In this document: positions 18,801 to 27,165 of the stretch, in pieces
Layout of the letters: each line of letters starts with the position of its first letter
Position numbering within the stretch: position 1 is the stretch's first letter
Source: an uncultured Flavobacteriales bacterium
GTDB taxonomy: Bacteria > Bacteroidota > Bacteroidia > CAIKAF01
NCBI GenBank assembly: GCA_903825395.1
Contig: CAIKAF010000025.1
Span: forward strand, 1-64,000
Direction of reading: 5' to 3'
Length of the DNA: 64,000 nt
Made by a program: the position numbers and the translations under genes
The notes under the pieces: generated by a model
The model's database searches: none
What the model saw: the letters and a program-made list of their open reading frames with translations, nothing else
What the model was told of the DNA's origin: nothing

Positions 18801-19852
18801 CCAATGGCCAACAGGTATTTTCACCTGGAACCTATGGTACAACCGTACCCAGTATTTTTGGTTGCGATTCTACCGTTCAAACCCTCCTGGTTCAATGGCC
18901 TATTCATTCCGGAACCGAAACGGTGTTGAAATGCCAAGGAGAAACCTATGTTCTTCCCAATGGAAATACGGTAAGCAACGCCGGTTCATATACCTCAGTT
19001 CTCAGCAATCAATTCGGTTGCGACAGCACCATTGTAAGCACAGTTATTTTCAATCCTACCCATTTTCAAACACTAGATGTTGACTTATGTCAAGGACAAT
19101 CTTGGTCAACCGCAGCCGGACCTCAATCCCAATCTGGAACCTATACCGATTCCTTATCCAATCAATTCGGTTGCGACTCTGTATTTGTTTCTGACATTAC
19201 CGTTCACCCAACCTTTGAAGATACCTTGACCTTCTGGCTTTGTCCAGATTCAGCACACTGGGTTGAAGGTATTCCGTATTTTGGTACAAACACCGTTAAA
19301 GAGCATTTAACGACATCTATGGGTTGCGACTCTATAACCTGGCACAGAACACTAGAAGTGCCGGTAGAACCCAACGTATTGCCCGAGGTGGCCCGAATTT
19401 GCGAAGGTACCCTTAGTTATTCTCTGAATCCGTCTATAGATTGGACATGGACGCCTGGAACCAACAGTCCTTCCATTACCATTGCCGACACCGGACTGTA
19501 TGCGGTGCTTGGTGTGAATAACTATGGTTGCATCATTAAAGACACGGTTTGGGTACGAAATGGATGTGAACCCAGTTTATACATTCCTTCCATCTTTACC
19601 CCCAATGGAGACGGAATCAATGATATGTTCAGGGCTTTTGGAACCCGAATTAGCTATTACCGATTGGATATATTTAACCGCTGGGGCGACCTGTTGTTTA
19701 CTTCCGAAAAAATGGAACAAGGCTGGGACGGAACACACCTGAACATGCCATCTCCGGTTGGAGTGTATTCCTATAAAATCTCGTTTGAGGTGGAAGAAAA
19801 TCTTCCCTTTGATACCGAACCTAGGGTAGGATTGGTGGTTTTAACCCGCTAA
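15848..19852 (+). CDS. large T9SS type B secreted adhesin-like protein with IgGFc-like N-domain and eleven repeats
   Basis: A 1334-residue surface protein. After the signal peptide (residues 1-26) comes a domain resembling the IgGFc-binding protein N-terminal domain (about 130-440, including NKPIAITINDDSM and GDQIVPVSRVGDEYIVVKGY). Two PKD/Ig-like modules follow (about 450-605). Then about 11 tandem repeats of roughly 51 residues (612-1165) follow the pattern CQGQ-YTLPNG-...-G-Y-..-L-S-..-GCDS. Each repeat carries two cysteines that could form a disulfide. The last ~90 residues are a CHU_C/gliding-associated sorting domain (IPSIFTPNGDGINDMF, FNRWGDLLF, GWDGT, GVYSYKI). It is probably exported by T9SS and anchored at the cell surface as an adhesin, by inference from the domains. 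Confidence 0.85.
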   Translation: MQRAIQIGCTLIFFFLGHFLQNAHGQRDTLFWFVAPEAAQNHGDRPILFRFASYGQQASILIEQPANPNFPPMTLNLPPNAATSLDVTSWINMVENNPANTVLNYGFRIRSTAEITAYYEINPTCNCNPDIFTLKGNNALGTSFFLPFQNFLSNASYARSGFDIVATQNNTSITITPTKNIVGHNANVPFTITLNAGQTWNGRASGFGTADHLEGTTVVSNKPIAITINDDSMSGAPYGGCADIMGDQIVPVSRVGDEYIVVKGYLNGPDKFYVLATANGTTVSVNGTAVATLNAGQTYVNTLSNPVAYVNTSQPTYLLHTTGFGCEVGGALLPTIECTGSSSIAFTRSTNEFFALNLIVQTGGQGSFTLNGNAALVTAAAFSPVPGSNGAWMYAQINLSGSVPQGLGSRLTNSTHLFHMGIVHGGASSGCRYGYFSDYNKFQFNLQTPPADTICEGSPFMLQVAPINGTTYNWTGPNNFTANGDSVTVNPGQLIHDGLYIINGNVGACPVTPDTFDLTVIQQPQTPQLQYNNPLCDGDVLQLQSTLPQNHTIQWSGPANFSDSISNPSISNVDSTHSGLYSVLVYDAFCPSDTAQISVTVHPVFAHTQTPVICQGDSIYTQNAWQTTSGTYVDNLSSIFGCDSVVTRQLTVNPTYNINQNPSICRGQTYTLPNGQTATNPGTYTSLLSTIKGCDSLITSQLIVNDTFRVAQFPFICSGDSLQLPDLSYVTQAGLHSVTLNTIHGCDSTIDLNLSLWPTYNQQQADSVCQGQTYTLPNGQTTTQGGAFISNLSSINGCDSTIITILYLKPTYNLTQSPGICEGQSYTLPHGQIVTTAGSYVSNLSTVFGCDSTITTNLSVEDTFFVAVQPQICQGQSHTLPNGNTVQQAGNYSVTLSSVAGCDSIVLTQLSVAPVYSLSPQIGLCQGDSLQLPDGSFVLSAGNYPTLLSSSQGCDSLITTQVVQHLTYQTTDNRGFCQGGSFILPNGQQVFSPGTYGTTVPSIFGCDSTVQTLLVQWPIHSGTETVLKCQGETYVLPNGNTVSNAGSYTSVLSNQFGCDSTIVSTVIFNPTHFQTLDVDLCQGQSWSTAAGPQSQSGTYTDSLSNQFGCDSVFVSDITVHPTFEDTLTFWLCPDSAHWVEGIPYFGTNTVKEHLTTSMGCDSITWHRTLEVPVEPNVLPEVARICEGTLSYSLNPSIDWTWTPGTNSPSITIADTGLYAVLGVNNYGCIIKDTVWVRNGCEPSLYIPSIFTPNGDGINDMFRAFGTRISYYRLDIFNRWGDLLFTSEKMEQGWDGTHLNMPSPVGVYSYKISFEVEENLPFDTEPRVGLVVLTR

Positions 19853-20275
19853 TCTGTTTAAATTCACTTTTCAACATGCACCATAAAAACAAAAAGGAAA
19901 TTTTAATTTCTTTTAGTTATTTATAAGGACTGTTCATTTGTTGGCAACTCTTTTTCTAAATTCCTTGCTTACATTCCTATTCACACTTTATCAACATATT
20001 CTAAACAAGGCTATATTGCTCTTTCTATGGGATAGATTGAGTTTGATTGGTTTATTAACAATTTTATAAACCTGTGAATTGTTCGATGTGAATTTCCTTT
20101 TTTACCGTTCTAGGCAATTCAAATTGTCAATTCTATGCTTGAAACTCAATTAAAATTTCATACTCCTAAATTTGGATTGTTCATAACTCAGCTCGATATA
20201 CACGTATCTTTGTTGAGCAAATAAAAAATTGAACACTTATCAACAGGTTTTAACAGCCTTGTTAACCGTGCAATC
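19853..20275. other. AT-rich 423-bp intergenic region with DnaA-box-like motifs
   Basis: This region holds TTATCAACA at 19988-19996 and again at 20237-20245, and TTATTAACA at 20052-20060. These are one or two mismatches from the DnaA box TTATNCACA. It also has an inverted repeat TTAACA-N4-TGTTAA at 20250-20265 just before rpiB, an AT-rich hairpin near 19897-19917 that may end the adhesin transcript, and the rpiB promoter. It could be a replication-origin segment, given the parS sites 5.5 kb away, or simply a regulatory leader. Evidence for an origin is weak. Confidence 0.3.
20205..20212 (+). promoter_or_regulatory. -7 promoter element of rpiB
   Basis: TATCTTTG is an exact TAnnTTTG match 63 bases before the rpiB ATG. 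The leader would include the TTATCAACA box and the TTAACA/TGTTAA inverted repeat, which could regulate rpiB. Confidence 0.55.
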
Positions 20276-20719
20276 ATGAATACCAATAAACCAACCTTAG
20301 CCATAGGCAGCGATCATGCCGGTTTTGAATTAAAAGCAACCGTATTGGAATATCTTTTGAATAAAGGGTTTTCAGTACATGATTTTGGAGCTTTTTCTTT
20401 AGATAGGGTAGATTACCCTGATGTTGCAAAGGAATTGTCTACCGCCGTTGCAAAGGGTCAATTTGATTTAGGTATTTTGATTTGTGGAAGCGGTCAAGGG
20501 GTTAATATTACCGCCAATAAAACAAAGGGAATTCGATCTGCTTTGGTTTGGAATGCTGAAATAGCTGCGCTTTCCAGGGCTCATAACAATGCCAATGTAT
20601 TGGCTTTACCCGGAAGGTTTATTGAAGCAGAAGAGGCAATTCGATGCATCGAAGCTTTTTTATCTACTCCATTTGAAGGTGGTCGTCATGCCGATCGGAT
20701 TGCTAAAATGGAGGGTTAA
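20276..20719 (+). CDS. rpiB: ribose 5-phosphate isomerase B
   Basis: Interconverts ribose 5-phosphate and ribulose 5-phosphate in the pentose phosphate pathway. The 147-residue protein shows the RpiB signature: GSDHAGFELK near the start, VDYPD, the catalytic Cys70 in LICGSGQGVNITANK, and the phosphate/substrate residues in the RAHNNANVLALPGR segment. The length is typical. Its last 4 bases overlap the end of the convergent thioredoxin-like gene. Confidence 0.95.
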   Translation: MNTNKPTLAIGSDHAGFELKATVLEYLLNKGFSVHDFGAFSLDRVDYPDVAKELSTAVAKGQFDLGILICGSGQGVNITANKTKGIRSALVWNAEIAALSRAHNNANVLALPGRFIEAEEAIRCIEAFLSTPFEGGRHADRIAKMEG

Positions 20720-21090
20720 TCTGAACTTTGATTGCCTTTTTCAACTTCCAATTCAGAATGAAAAAAGTCAATAAACTTTTTATCAGCCCCAACAGAAAAA
20801 AAGATGCGTTCTCCATTTTTATAGAAAAATGAGGTAGGGAGTGATCGTATTTTTAAATGCGTTGCAAGTGCCGCTGTTTTTTCTACCTCAACCCAGATAT
20901 CAATAATTCCAACTTTAAAATTCAGTTCTTTCTGGTTTAAATAACCAAGTAAAATGGCATAGTAATACTCCGTATCTACTAACTTTTTCATGTACTTACT
21001 TGTCCCATCAATATCGCTAATAACAAGAACCATAACTCGGCCTGTTTTTACAAATTCATAGAACTCCTCTATGGTGGTTAGGTATTGCAT
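20716..21090 (-). CDS. thioredoxin-fold protein lacking the CxxC motif
   Basis: A 124-residue cytoplasmic protein with thioredoxin topology: a VMVLVISDI strand, a helix, the VGIIDIWVEVEK strand and SLPTSFFYKNGE, the cis-Pro loop typical of thioredoxins. Where the CxxC should be the sequence reads DIDGTSKYMKK with no cysteine, so it cannot do dithiol chemistry and may be a chaperone or binding partner. It is last in a minus-strand cluster with another thioredoxin-fold gene (28 bases upstream) and two further small genes. Confidence 0.6.
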   Translation of the reverse strand: MQYLTTIEEFYEFVKTGRVMVLVISDIDGTSKYMKKLVDTEYYYAILLGYLNQKELNFKVGIIDIWVEVEKTAALATHLKIRSLPTSFFYKNGERIFFSVGADKKFIDFFHSELEVEKGNQSSD

Positions 21091-21118
21091 ATCGATGTTT
21101 AAATGCGTTCAATTTCCA

Positions 21119-21517
21119 TTAAATTTCATCCAAATCGTGTCGGAACAACAACTTGAATAAAGTATGTCCATCTGCTAATCTGTTGTGGCGTTCAACCGGA
21201 ACTCCATACTCGAACCGAACCACCGAGGGCAACTCTATAATTTCATAATATTTCAATACGTCTGCCTCTTCCTTCACGTTCATCTCTATGATAAACAAAC
21301 CCACCTGCTCTTCCGGATAATAGGCATTTAAAAGGGCCGTATTCCTTGGATCTGCCAGTTCATTTATGGCTATTTCTACCAATGACTGGGCATATTCAAG
21401 TTTTTTTTTGTTTACCTCGCATTCCCAACAGCCTATACCCTCAGGCAATGAAAACATCACAACCGCCATCGGCTGTCGAATAAATTCATCAAAGTTTGAA
21501 AGATGTAAATACTTCAT
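21119..21517 (-). CDS. thioredoxin-like protein with CWEC motif
   Basis: A 132-residue protein starting at 21517 (MKYLHLSNFDEF). A strand (AVVMFSLPE) is followed by the redox-type motif CWEC, a helix, a long middle segment, the strand VGLFIIEMNV and the cis-Pro loop LPSVVRFEYGVPV. The fold and CxxC suggest a thiol-disulfide or redox-sensing role, but the family is not recognised. A start 39 bases upstream is possible. It pairs with the Cys-less thioredoxin-fold protein just downstream. Confidence 0.55.
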   Translation of the reverse strand: MKYLHLSNFDEFIRQPMAVVMFSLPEGIGCWECEVNKKKLEYAQSLVEIAINELADPRNTALLNAYYPEEQVGLFIIEMNVKEEADVLKYYEIIELPSVVRFEYGVPVERHNRLADGHTLFKLLFRHDLDEI

Positions 21518-21618
21518 GAATAAATAGATTTGTTTTAGAAACGAGCCAAGGCCCATTTTTGTACACTCTATTTCTTCATTTAAAGTTGTTTAACGACCCA
21601 GCTGGGTTGTTTTCTGCC

Positions 21619-21969
21619 TTAATCGGCCTTAAAATAGGCAATAATGGCAGTCTTTATAAACTTGTGTTGTTGGGTTGCTGACAGTTCCGGAATGGGCTTG
21701 AGCAATTCAAAATGTGGCCATCCTTCTTCATCCCGTCCAAGAAATCCATAATAGCCGTAGGGCAGCAATAGGGAACAAATGGCCACATGCAGGCATTCCA
21801 TTTTTTGCTGTTTGTTCATTTTAATTGGACCTAAACCAATTTCTTGTAAGCCAATCAACATAAGTATGGCTTCTAAATCGGGCTTATCACCCAATACATC
21901 CTGAAGGGTGTGGAGTAAATTCGACCATTCGGCCTGAAATTCAAGCTCCGGTCGAAGCGTTGAACGCAT
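21619..21969 (-). CDS. conserved-looking hypothetical protein
   Basis: A 116-residue soluble protein rich in helices, with no signal peptide and no motif I recognise. Notable segments are LMLIGLQEIGLGP and YGYYGFLGRDEEGWPHFE. It starts 3 bases after the stop of the upstream lipoprotein gene, so the two are translationally linked, and it precedes the thioredoxin-like pair in the same direction. The tight spacing and coding-like composition support it as a real gene. Confidence 0.6.
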   Translation of the reverse strand: MRSTLRPELEFQAEWSNLLHTLQDVLGDKPDLEAILMLIGLQEIGLGPIKMNKQQKMECLHVAICSLLLPYGYYGFLGRDEEGWPHFELLKPIPELSATQQHKFIKTAIIAYFKAD

Positions 21970-21971
21970 GA

Positions 21972-22331
21972 TTAATTATAGAGTTGCAGTATCTCGCGGG
22001 TGGTTTCACCAGGAATGACACGAACCACGGTCTGACCGACCAAATCTGCTTTTTTACCACTTACATTCAAAACGACTTCCAGTGGCAAATCAGAAATGGG
22101 ATCGGTATGCGTGTAGGAAACTTCTCCTGCTGCGTTGGAATACTTGGTAACATCAATGATTCCTGCTCCATTTCCGGTTTGAATAAACCGAACTTCTGCT
22201 TCAGAAACTTTAAATCCTTGCGCATCAAGCACAGTTACAACAACAGTACCAGGGGCCGGTTCTTCGTAGCATCCTGTAGAGCTAAAAGCTAGGCCCAGAC
22301 TTAGGAAAACAGCGGTTAACGTACGAATCAT
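21972..22331 (-). CDS. small lipoprotein with carboxypeptidase-regulatory/Ig-like fold
   Basis: A 119-residue lipoprotein (signal MIRTLTAVFLSLGLAFSSTGC; Cys at about 21). The mature part reads as a beta-sandwich of the big-Ig or carboxypeptidase-regulatory type (VVVTVLDAQGFKVSEAEVRF, then SNAAGEVSYTHTD). The start at 22331 is set by the signal peptide. Head gene of the minus-strand cluster; divergent from pheS. Function unknown. Confidence 0.6.
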   Translation of the reverse strand: MIRTLTAVFLSLGLAFSSTGCYEEPAPGTVVVTVLDAQGFKVSEAEVRFIQTGNGAGIIDVTKYSNAAGEVSYTHTDPISDLPLEVVLNVSGKKADLVGQTVVRVIPGETTREILQLYN

Positions 22332-22394
22332 AAGTGTGTAATAAATGTAAATGTAGGGATTTTTTTTCATAATCGGGAAATCCACCTGCTGGAT

Positions 22395-22402
22395 TATCTT
22401 TG
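22395..22402 (+). promoter_or_regulatory. -7 promoter element of pheS
   Basis: TATCTTTG is an exact TAnnTTTG match, 15 bases before the pheS ATG. Confidence 0.65.
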
Positions 22403-22417
22403 TAGAAAACTGGAATC

Positions 22418-23398
22418 ATGGAAAAGCTACTGCAGGAAATCAGTCGAAGAATGGCTCAGGCAGATTTAAAGTCAAAAGCAGATTGCGAAGAGTTTAAGCG
22501 CGAGATTCTTGGAAAGAATGGACTATTGCAGTCGGCCATGGATGAATTCAGAGCCCTACCCGGTGCTGAAAAGCCAAAATGGGGCTCTGAATTGAATCGA
22601 TTGAAATCGCAGGCCACAGAGATGCATCAGCAAGCCTTAGATCAACTGGCTACCGTTGTTACTTTGCCCTGGGATGATATTACACTGCCTTCCATTCCTC
22701 TTCCGGTTGGAAGTTTGCATCCACTAACTCAGGTGGAAAATGAACTGACAGCCCTTTTTAACCGAATTGGTTTTCGTGTTGCCACCGGTCCTGAAATTGA
22801 GGACGATTGGCATAATTTTACGGCCTTGAATTTTCCTGAGAACCATCCTGCCCGCGATATGCAGGACACGTTTTTTATGCAAGGCCAGGCCGACCGGTTG
22901 TTGCGAACGCATACCAGCGGAGTTCAGATTCGAACCATGTTGAATCAAAAACCTCCAATACGTGTCATCGCTCCCGGCCGAGTTTACCGCTGCGACAACG
23001 ACGCTACCCATAGCCCCGTTTTTCATCAAATCGAAGGACTAGTTATTGATACCGACGTTTCTTTCGCCCACATGAAGGAGGTACTGTATTATTTCGTCGA
23101 TCAATTTTTTGGAAAAGATTTTGAAGTTCGCTTCCGCCCCAGTTTTTTCCCCTTTACCGAACCTAGCGCCGAAATGGATATTGGTCGGAAAAAACCCGAC
23201 GGAGAAATTGCCTGGATGGAAATTTTAGGATGCGGTTTGGTTGACCCTGCTGTATTGGAGAATTGCAACATCGACCCTGAAGTGTACAGTGGTTATGCAT
23301 TTGGAATAGGAATAGACCGCTTGGCTATGTTGAAGTACCAAATTCCAGATATTCGCTTGCTGTATGAAAACGATGTCCGGTTTTTACGCCAATTTTGA
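22418..23398 (+). CDS. pheS: phenylalanine-tRNA ligase alpha subunit
   Basis: The catalytic subunit of heterotetrameric PheRS. The 326 residues hold an N-terminal coiled-coil (about 1-80), then the class II core with HPLTQVENEL, the DMQDTFF segment, FRPSFFPFTEPSAEMD (motif 2 region), and motif 3 GIGIDRLAMLKY. The length is normal. pheT is not in the window, so the subunit genes are unlinked, as is common in Bacteroidota. A -7 element precedes it and repeat R3 follows its stop. Confidence 0.97.
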   Translation: MEKLLQEISRRMAQADLKSKADCEEFKREILGKNGLLQSAMDEFRALPGAEKPKWGSELNRLKSQATEMHQQALDQLATVVTLPWDDITLPSIPLPVGSLHPLTQVENELTALFNRIGFRVATGPEIEDDWHNFTALNFPENHPARDMQDTFFMQGQADRLLRTHTSGVQIRTMLNQKPPIRVIAPGRVYRCDNDATHSPVFHQIEGLVIDTDVSFAHMKEVLYYFVDQFFGKDFEVRFRPSFFPFTEPSAEMDIGRKKPDGEIAWMEILGCGLVDPAVLENCNIDPEVYSGYAFGIGIDRLAMLKYQIPDIRLLYENDVRFLRQF

Positions 23399-23628
23399 TT
23401 TTTTAGGTGAGTAAAAAAAATTATTTGTAAAATATTGTAAATCAATATTATATATTTAATTATATCTAATTTTAACGCGCTTAGAATTGCGTCAATTCTT
23501 CCAAGCTGCACCACATACCATTTTACACTAAAGAAAATCAGGTTTAAGGGGACTTCAATTTTGAAATCTTCCTTTTCTGTTTCAAATTTTAATCTTCCTT
23601 TTTTGTTTTGTGGAGGTATTGGTTTTGT

Positions 23629-23774
23629 GCGGCAGGGATTGAACAAGGCAGCCCGCAAAGATGGCGGCGGGAGCTACCCTAGGGCGAGGAGGCGACGTGA
23701 GGAGCCACCGCAGCCCAAGGGTAGCCCGTCCGGCAGCTGCGGACTACCTGTGAAAGCCCGTCAGCCGCCCCAAC
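23629..23774 (+). repeat. R3: GC-rich intergenic R element
   Basis: R element between the convergent ends of pheS and mnmG. It runs from GCGGCAGGGATTGAACAAGG to CTGTGAAAGCCCGTCAGCCG. Arms GCTACCCTAGGGC (23673-23685) and GCCCAAGGGTAGC (23713-23725) pair with one mismatch around the core GGAGGCGACGTGAGGAGCC. These arm sequences differ from those of R1, R6 and R8. The AT-rich stretch 23399-23628 before it shows no gene. Confidence 0.85.
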
Positions 23775-23799
23775 GAAATCTCTAATCTGAATCTACAAA

Positions 23800-25662
23800 T
23801 TAGCGGCCCAAGAAAACAAGCAGGATGGCGATGTCGGACGGAGAAATGCCGCTGATGCGGGCTGCCTGTCCGACCGTTTGCGGCTGCTGTTGTTTGAGTT
23901 TAAGTCGGGCCTCCATAGAAAGACCATGAATGCTCATGGGGTCGAAATCTTCCGGAATGCGCACATAATCCAATCGCTTTATCTTTTCTGCGGTGTCTTT
24001 TTCGCGCTCCATGTACCCTGCATATTTGATGCGAATTTCGGCATCTGTAATGGCTTCGGGAGACGCATTCTGCAATTGAAGTTTCAGCGTTTCATCGGCC
24101 GATGCTAGCCATTCAAGGCTAATTCCAGGGCGCGAAAGCAGCATGGTCCAGCGCATTTTTTGCGGAATTTCGGAACTATCTATAGAGGCCAATTGTGGAT
24201 TGATGTGCTCGGGATCGGCGCTGTTTTTGGAAAGAAACTGTGAAATTTGCTTGCTTTCTTGCAGCTTTTTATTCAGTTTTTCCATGCGTTCGTCGGAGAT
24301 TAGGCCCAATGTATGGCCGAGCGGACTCAGGCGTTCATCGGCATTGTCTTGCCTTAGCAAAATTCGATATTCTGCGCGCGAAGTGAACATGCGGTAGGGC
24401 TCATCGGTGCCTTTAAGAATTAGATCGTCGATGAGGACTCCGATGTAGGCTTCGTCTCGGCCCAGAACAATGGGATCGTGGTTTCTGACCTTTTGAACGG
24501 CGTTAATTCCGGCCATCAGTCCCTGGCAGGCGGCCTCTTCATAGCCGGTGGTACCGTTGATTTGCCCGGCAAAAAACAGGCCATCGATCAGCCGTGTTTC
24601 TAGTGATAGCTTTAGCTGTGTGGGAGGGAAGTAATCGTATTCAATGGCATATCCGGGTCGGAACATCTTTGCATGTTCAAGTCCGGGAATTTCTCGAAGC
24701 GCTTTTGATTGAACGTCTTCGGGAAGGGAGGTTGAGAAACCGTTCAGGTAGATTTCCACGGTATTCCAGCCTTCGGGTTCGATGAAGAGTTGGTGCCTAG
24801 TTTTATCTGCGAATCGGTTTATTTTATCTTCTATTGAAGGGCAATAGCGTGGTCCTAGGCTTTTAATGGCTCCGTTGAACATGGGGCTGCGATCAAATCC
24901 GCTTTCCAGAATTTCATGAACCAGGGGATTGGTGTAGGTAATGTAGCAGGGGAGTTGTTGGTTAGGAAGCTTCAGATTTTCGTATGAAAACCGTTCGGGC
25001 TGTTCATCTCCGTCTTGCCGATCGGTTTTGCTGTAATCGATGGAGCGTCCGTCGATGCGGGGTGGTGTTCCGGTTTTCATTCGTCCCGACTCGAATCCAA
25101 GAGCCACGAGTTGTTCGGTTATGCCGTATGCTGCAGGTTCTGCTGCCCTGCCTCCGCCGTAGTTTTTTTCTCCGATGTGGATTAAGCCATTCAGGAACGT
25201 GCCTGAGGTAAGTACTACCGTTTTCCCGGCAATGTGGTTTCCGCGTGCTGTAATAATTCCTTTCAGGCTTTGTTCTTGCAGCCACAGTCCTTGAACCGGT
25301 TCTTGCCAAAAATCAAGGTCTGGGATTTGTTCCAGATATTGCCTCCAAAGATCGGCGAACAGTTGTCGGTCGTTTTGTGTTCTAGGGCTCCACATGGCAG
25401 GTCCTTTGGAGCGGTTTAGCATGCGGAATTGAATTCGAGAGCGGTCGGACACTTTACCCGAGAGTCCGCCAAGGGCATCAATTTCTCGTACAATTTGGCC
25501 TTTTGCGATTCCGCCCATCGCGGGATTGCAGGACATTTGTCCTATGCGCGACAAATCCATGCTTACCAATAGGGTTTTGGCTCCGCGGTTGCCTGCCGCG
25601 GCCGCCGCCTCGCAGCCGGCATGACCGCCCCCAACAACTATAACATCGTACACATCTACCAT
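23800..25662 (-). CDS. mnmG: tRNA uridine 5-carboxymethylaminomethyl modification enzyme MnmG (GidA)
   Basis: An FAD-dependent enzyme that, with MnmE, modifies U34 of tRNAs. The 620-residue protein has the Rossmann FAD motif [11 protein letters not shown] near the N-terminus, [26 protein letters not shown], and the C-terminal [14 protein letters not shown]. The start at 25662 ([10 protein letters not shown]) is normal for the family. An upstream ATG at 25725 is rejected because the extra codons cross a parS site. The gene is often near the replication origin in bacteria, which fits the parS sites here. Confidence 0.96.
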   Translation of the reverse strand: MVDVYDVIVVGGGHAGCEAAAAAGNRGAKTLLVSMDLSRIGQMSCNPAMGGIAKGQIVREIDALGGLSGKVSDRSRIQFRMLNRSKGPAMWSPRTQNDRQLFADLWRQYLEQIPDLDFWQEPVQGLWLQEQSLKGIITARGNHIAGKTVVLTSGTFLNGLIHIGEKNYGGGRAAEPAAYGITEQLVALGFESGRMKTGTPPRIDGRSIDYSKTDRQDGDEQPERFSYENLKLPNQQLPCYITYTNPLVHEILESGFDRSPMFNGAIKSLGPRYCPSIEDKINRFADKTRHQLFIEPEGWNTVEIYLNGFSTSLPEDVQSKALREIPGLEHAKMFRPGYAIEYDYFPPTQLKLSLETRLIDGLFFAGQINGTTGYEEAACQGLMAGINAVQKVRNHDPIVLGRDEAYIGVLIDDLILKGTDEPYRMFTSRAEYRILLRQDNADERLSPLGHTLGLISDERMEKLNKKLQESKQISQFLSKNSADPEHINPQLASIDSSEIPQKMRWTMLLSRPGISLEWLASADETLKLQLQNASPEAITDAEIRIKYAGYMEREKDTAEKIKRLDYVRIPEDFDPMSIHGLSMEARLKLKQQQPQTVGQAARISGISPSDIAILLVFLGR

Positions 25663-25677
25663 GGCTTTTTTTGAACA

Positions 25678-25693
25678 TGTTCCACGTGGAACG
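25678..25693. other. parS: parS centromere site 1
   Basis: TGTTCCACGTGGAACG contains the perfect 14-bp palindrome GTTCCACGTGGAAC, which equals the Pseudomonas parS core and is a close variant of the B. subtilis consensus. ParB binds such sites and spreads to segregate the origin region. It lies 15 bases upstream of the mnmG start, so ParB binding could also affect mnmG transcription. Confidence 0.85.
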
Positions 25694-25825
25694 CACCACA
25701 TGAACTGCGCAAAAATACGCAGCATTGCTGAATTTTAGTCCCTTTTCGGTTGATTTTCCTGACAACTGGCATTGTGGCTTCTTGGCACCAATTGTTTAAT
25801 TCCAATTTCATCGAATCAAGTAAAA

Positions 25826-25841
25826 TGTTCCACGTGGAACA
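25826..25841. other. parS: parS centromere site 2
   Basis: TGTTCCACGTGGAACA is a perfect 16-bp palindrome with the same 14-bp core as the site 148 bases away. Two such sites within 165 bp in an otherwise gene-free stretch are very unlikely by chance. The remaining intergenic sequence 25842-26046 shows no gene. Confidence 0.88.
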
Positions 25842-26046
25842 TTTTGTGCATTCCATAATAAAATTGCAACATTTGAATTGGATTCTGTGCGGGTGGATTG
25901 GACTGAAAGTAGCATTTGGTGGTCTCTTATTTCTTTGGAAAATAAAGGCAGGAAATTTGAATTAGCCTTTACAAGAGGGTGAATTCGCCAATACATCTGG
26001 CATAAAATTCGTTTTTCGGACCATTCTAAAATACCAAAGATGAGGG

Positions 26047-27165
26047 CTAAAACCAAGCCGAAATGCCAACCGTGATTTGGCCGTTGTGTTGAGCTTCTGC
26101 CCCTTGTGCATTTCGAAATACCCGTTCAAACCCATAAAAATAACGGCCTTCTACGCGGAACAAAAACCGATCCCAGCCATGAACATTGAAGCACAAGCCC
26201 GAACCCAACACATGAAAATTCTTATTTTGAGTTTGTGGTTGAACCAACACATTGTTTTGGTCTCTGAAATATTCCAATCGACCGGAAAGGGAGAACGTGG
26301 GGTTGAAGCGGTAGCGGGCAATTCCATTTAGACTATACCAAATGGGATTGGACTCAGAGCCTAGGCTGTCTTTTTTCATCTGCATACCCAGATACATGCT
26401 GGATGTGAAATCCCATTTTTTTCCGGAATAAATCAAGAACACATCGCTGAATAGACGGGTTCGGTATTCAGGAGTCGAATCTGAAGCCTCGTCTCCGATG
26501 TAGGTATTCCAATTTAAAATCAGTTTTTTGCTCGGCCGGTATTCCAGTTGCGTCGCCACAGCCTTACCCTCATTGTATTCGGTGATGTTCTGCCATCCGT
26601 TAATTCCATACACACTTAGGGTTAGCTTTTCAGAAAGGGGAAACTGAGCCTTTATTCCAGTTAGATAATACGGCACGTTTTCGGCGGCCAGAGAACGGGT
26701 GTACATCAAATGGTCTTTTGATAAATAGGACTCGTTGGTGAAAGGCGAACCAATTACTCCTGCCGATATCCAAGCATTGTAGTTCTTAAAGGGCTTAACC
26801 CCAATGCTGGCCTCCAACAAAAACTTTAAGGGCTCTGGCTCGTTTTGATAATTGACCATCATAAAGGTACCATAGCCCGCCACAAGCCTAGATTGCAAAC
26901 GAGGAGAGCGGTACCGTAAATCGAGGTAGGCTAGGTTGATGTTCATTTCATTGTGACGCGCCGAAGAGCTGAGGTAATCTATGTTTTTTGAAATGGGCAA
27001 GGAACTGTTGTACGAATAATACGTGTCAATAAATCCACCAATACTCATGTTGCCAACTTGAACATTGGCCAGGGTATCGATGGTAGCTGTATTAACAACT
27101 TGAGCTTTTGGGGCGCCAAGGCCCAGAAATAAACCAACCAAAATGGGTAAAATACCGTATTTCAT
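26047..27165 (-). CDS. outer-membrane beta-barrel porin, OmpL-like (BBP2 type)
   Basis: A 372-residue outer-membrane protein starting at 27165 with a signal peptide (MKYGILPILVGLFLGLGAPK). It shows GGFIDTYYSYNSSLP, the family's first barrel strands, and alternating hydrophobic/aromatic strands to the terminal ...VGISAWF, ending in Phe as barrels do. It fits the beta-barrel porin-2 (OmpL-like) family. The frame is open a further 48 codons upstream (to 27309), but those codons come from dispersed repeat P1, so the longer start is an artefact. The gene separates mnmG from the ybeY operon, which are usually neighbours. Confidence 0.8.
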   Translation of the reverse strand: MKYGILPILVGLFLGLGAPKAQVVNTATIDTLANVQVGNMSIGGFIDTYYSYNSSLPISKNIDYLSSSARHNEMNINLAYLDLRYRSPRLQSRLVAGYGTFMMVNYQNEPEPLKFLLEASIGVKPFKNYNAWISAGVIGSPFTNESYLSKDHLMYTRSLAAENVPYYLTGIKAQFPLSEKLTLSVYGINGWQNITEYNEGKAVATQLEYRPSKKLILNWNTYIGDEASDSTPEYRTRLFSDVFLIYSGKKWDFTSSMYLGMQMKKDSLGSESNPIWYSLNGIARYRFNPTFSLSGRLEYFRDQNNVLVQPQTQNKNFHVLGSGLCFNVHGWDRFLFRVEGRYFYGFERVFRNAQGAEAQHNGQITVGISAWF

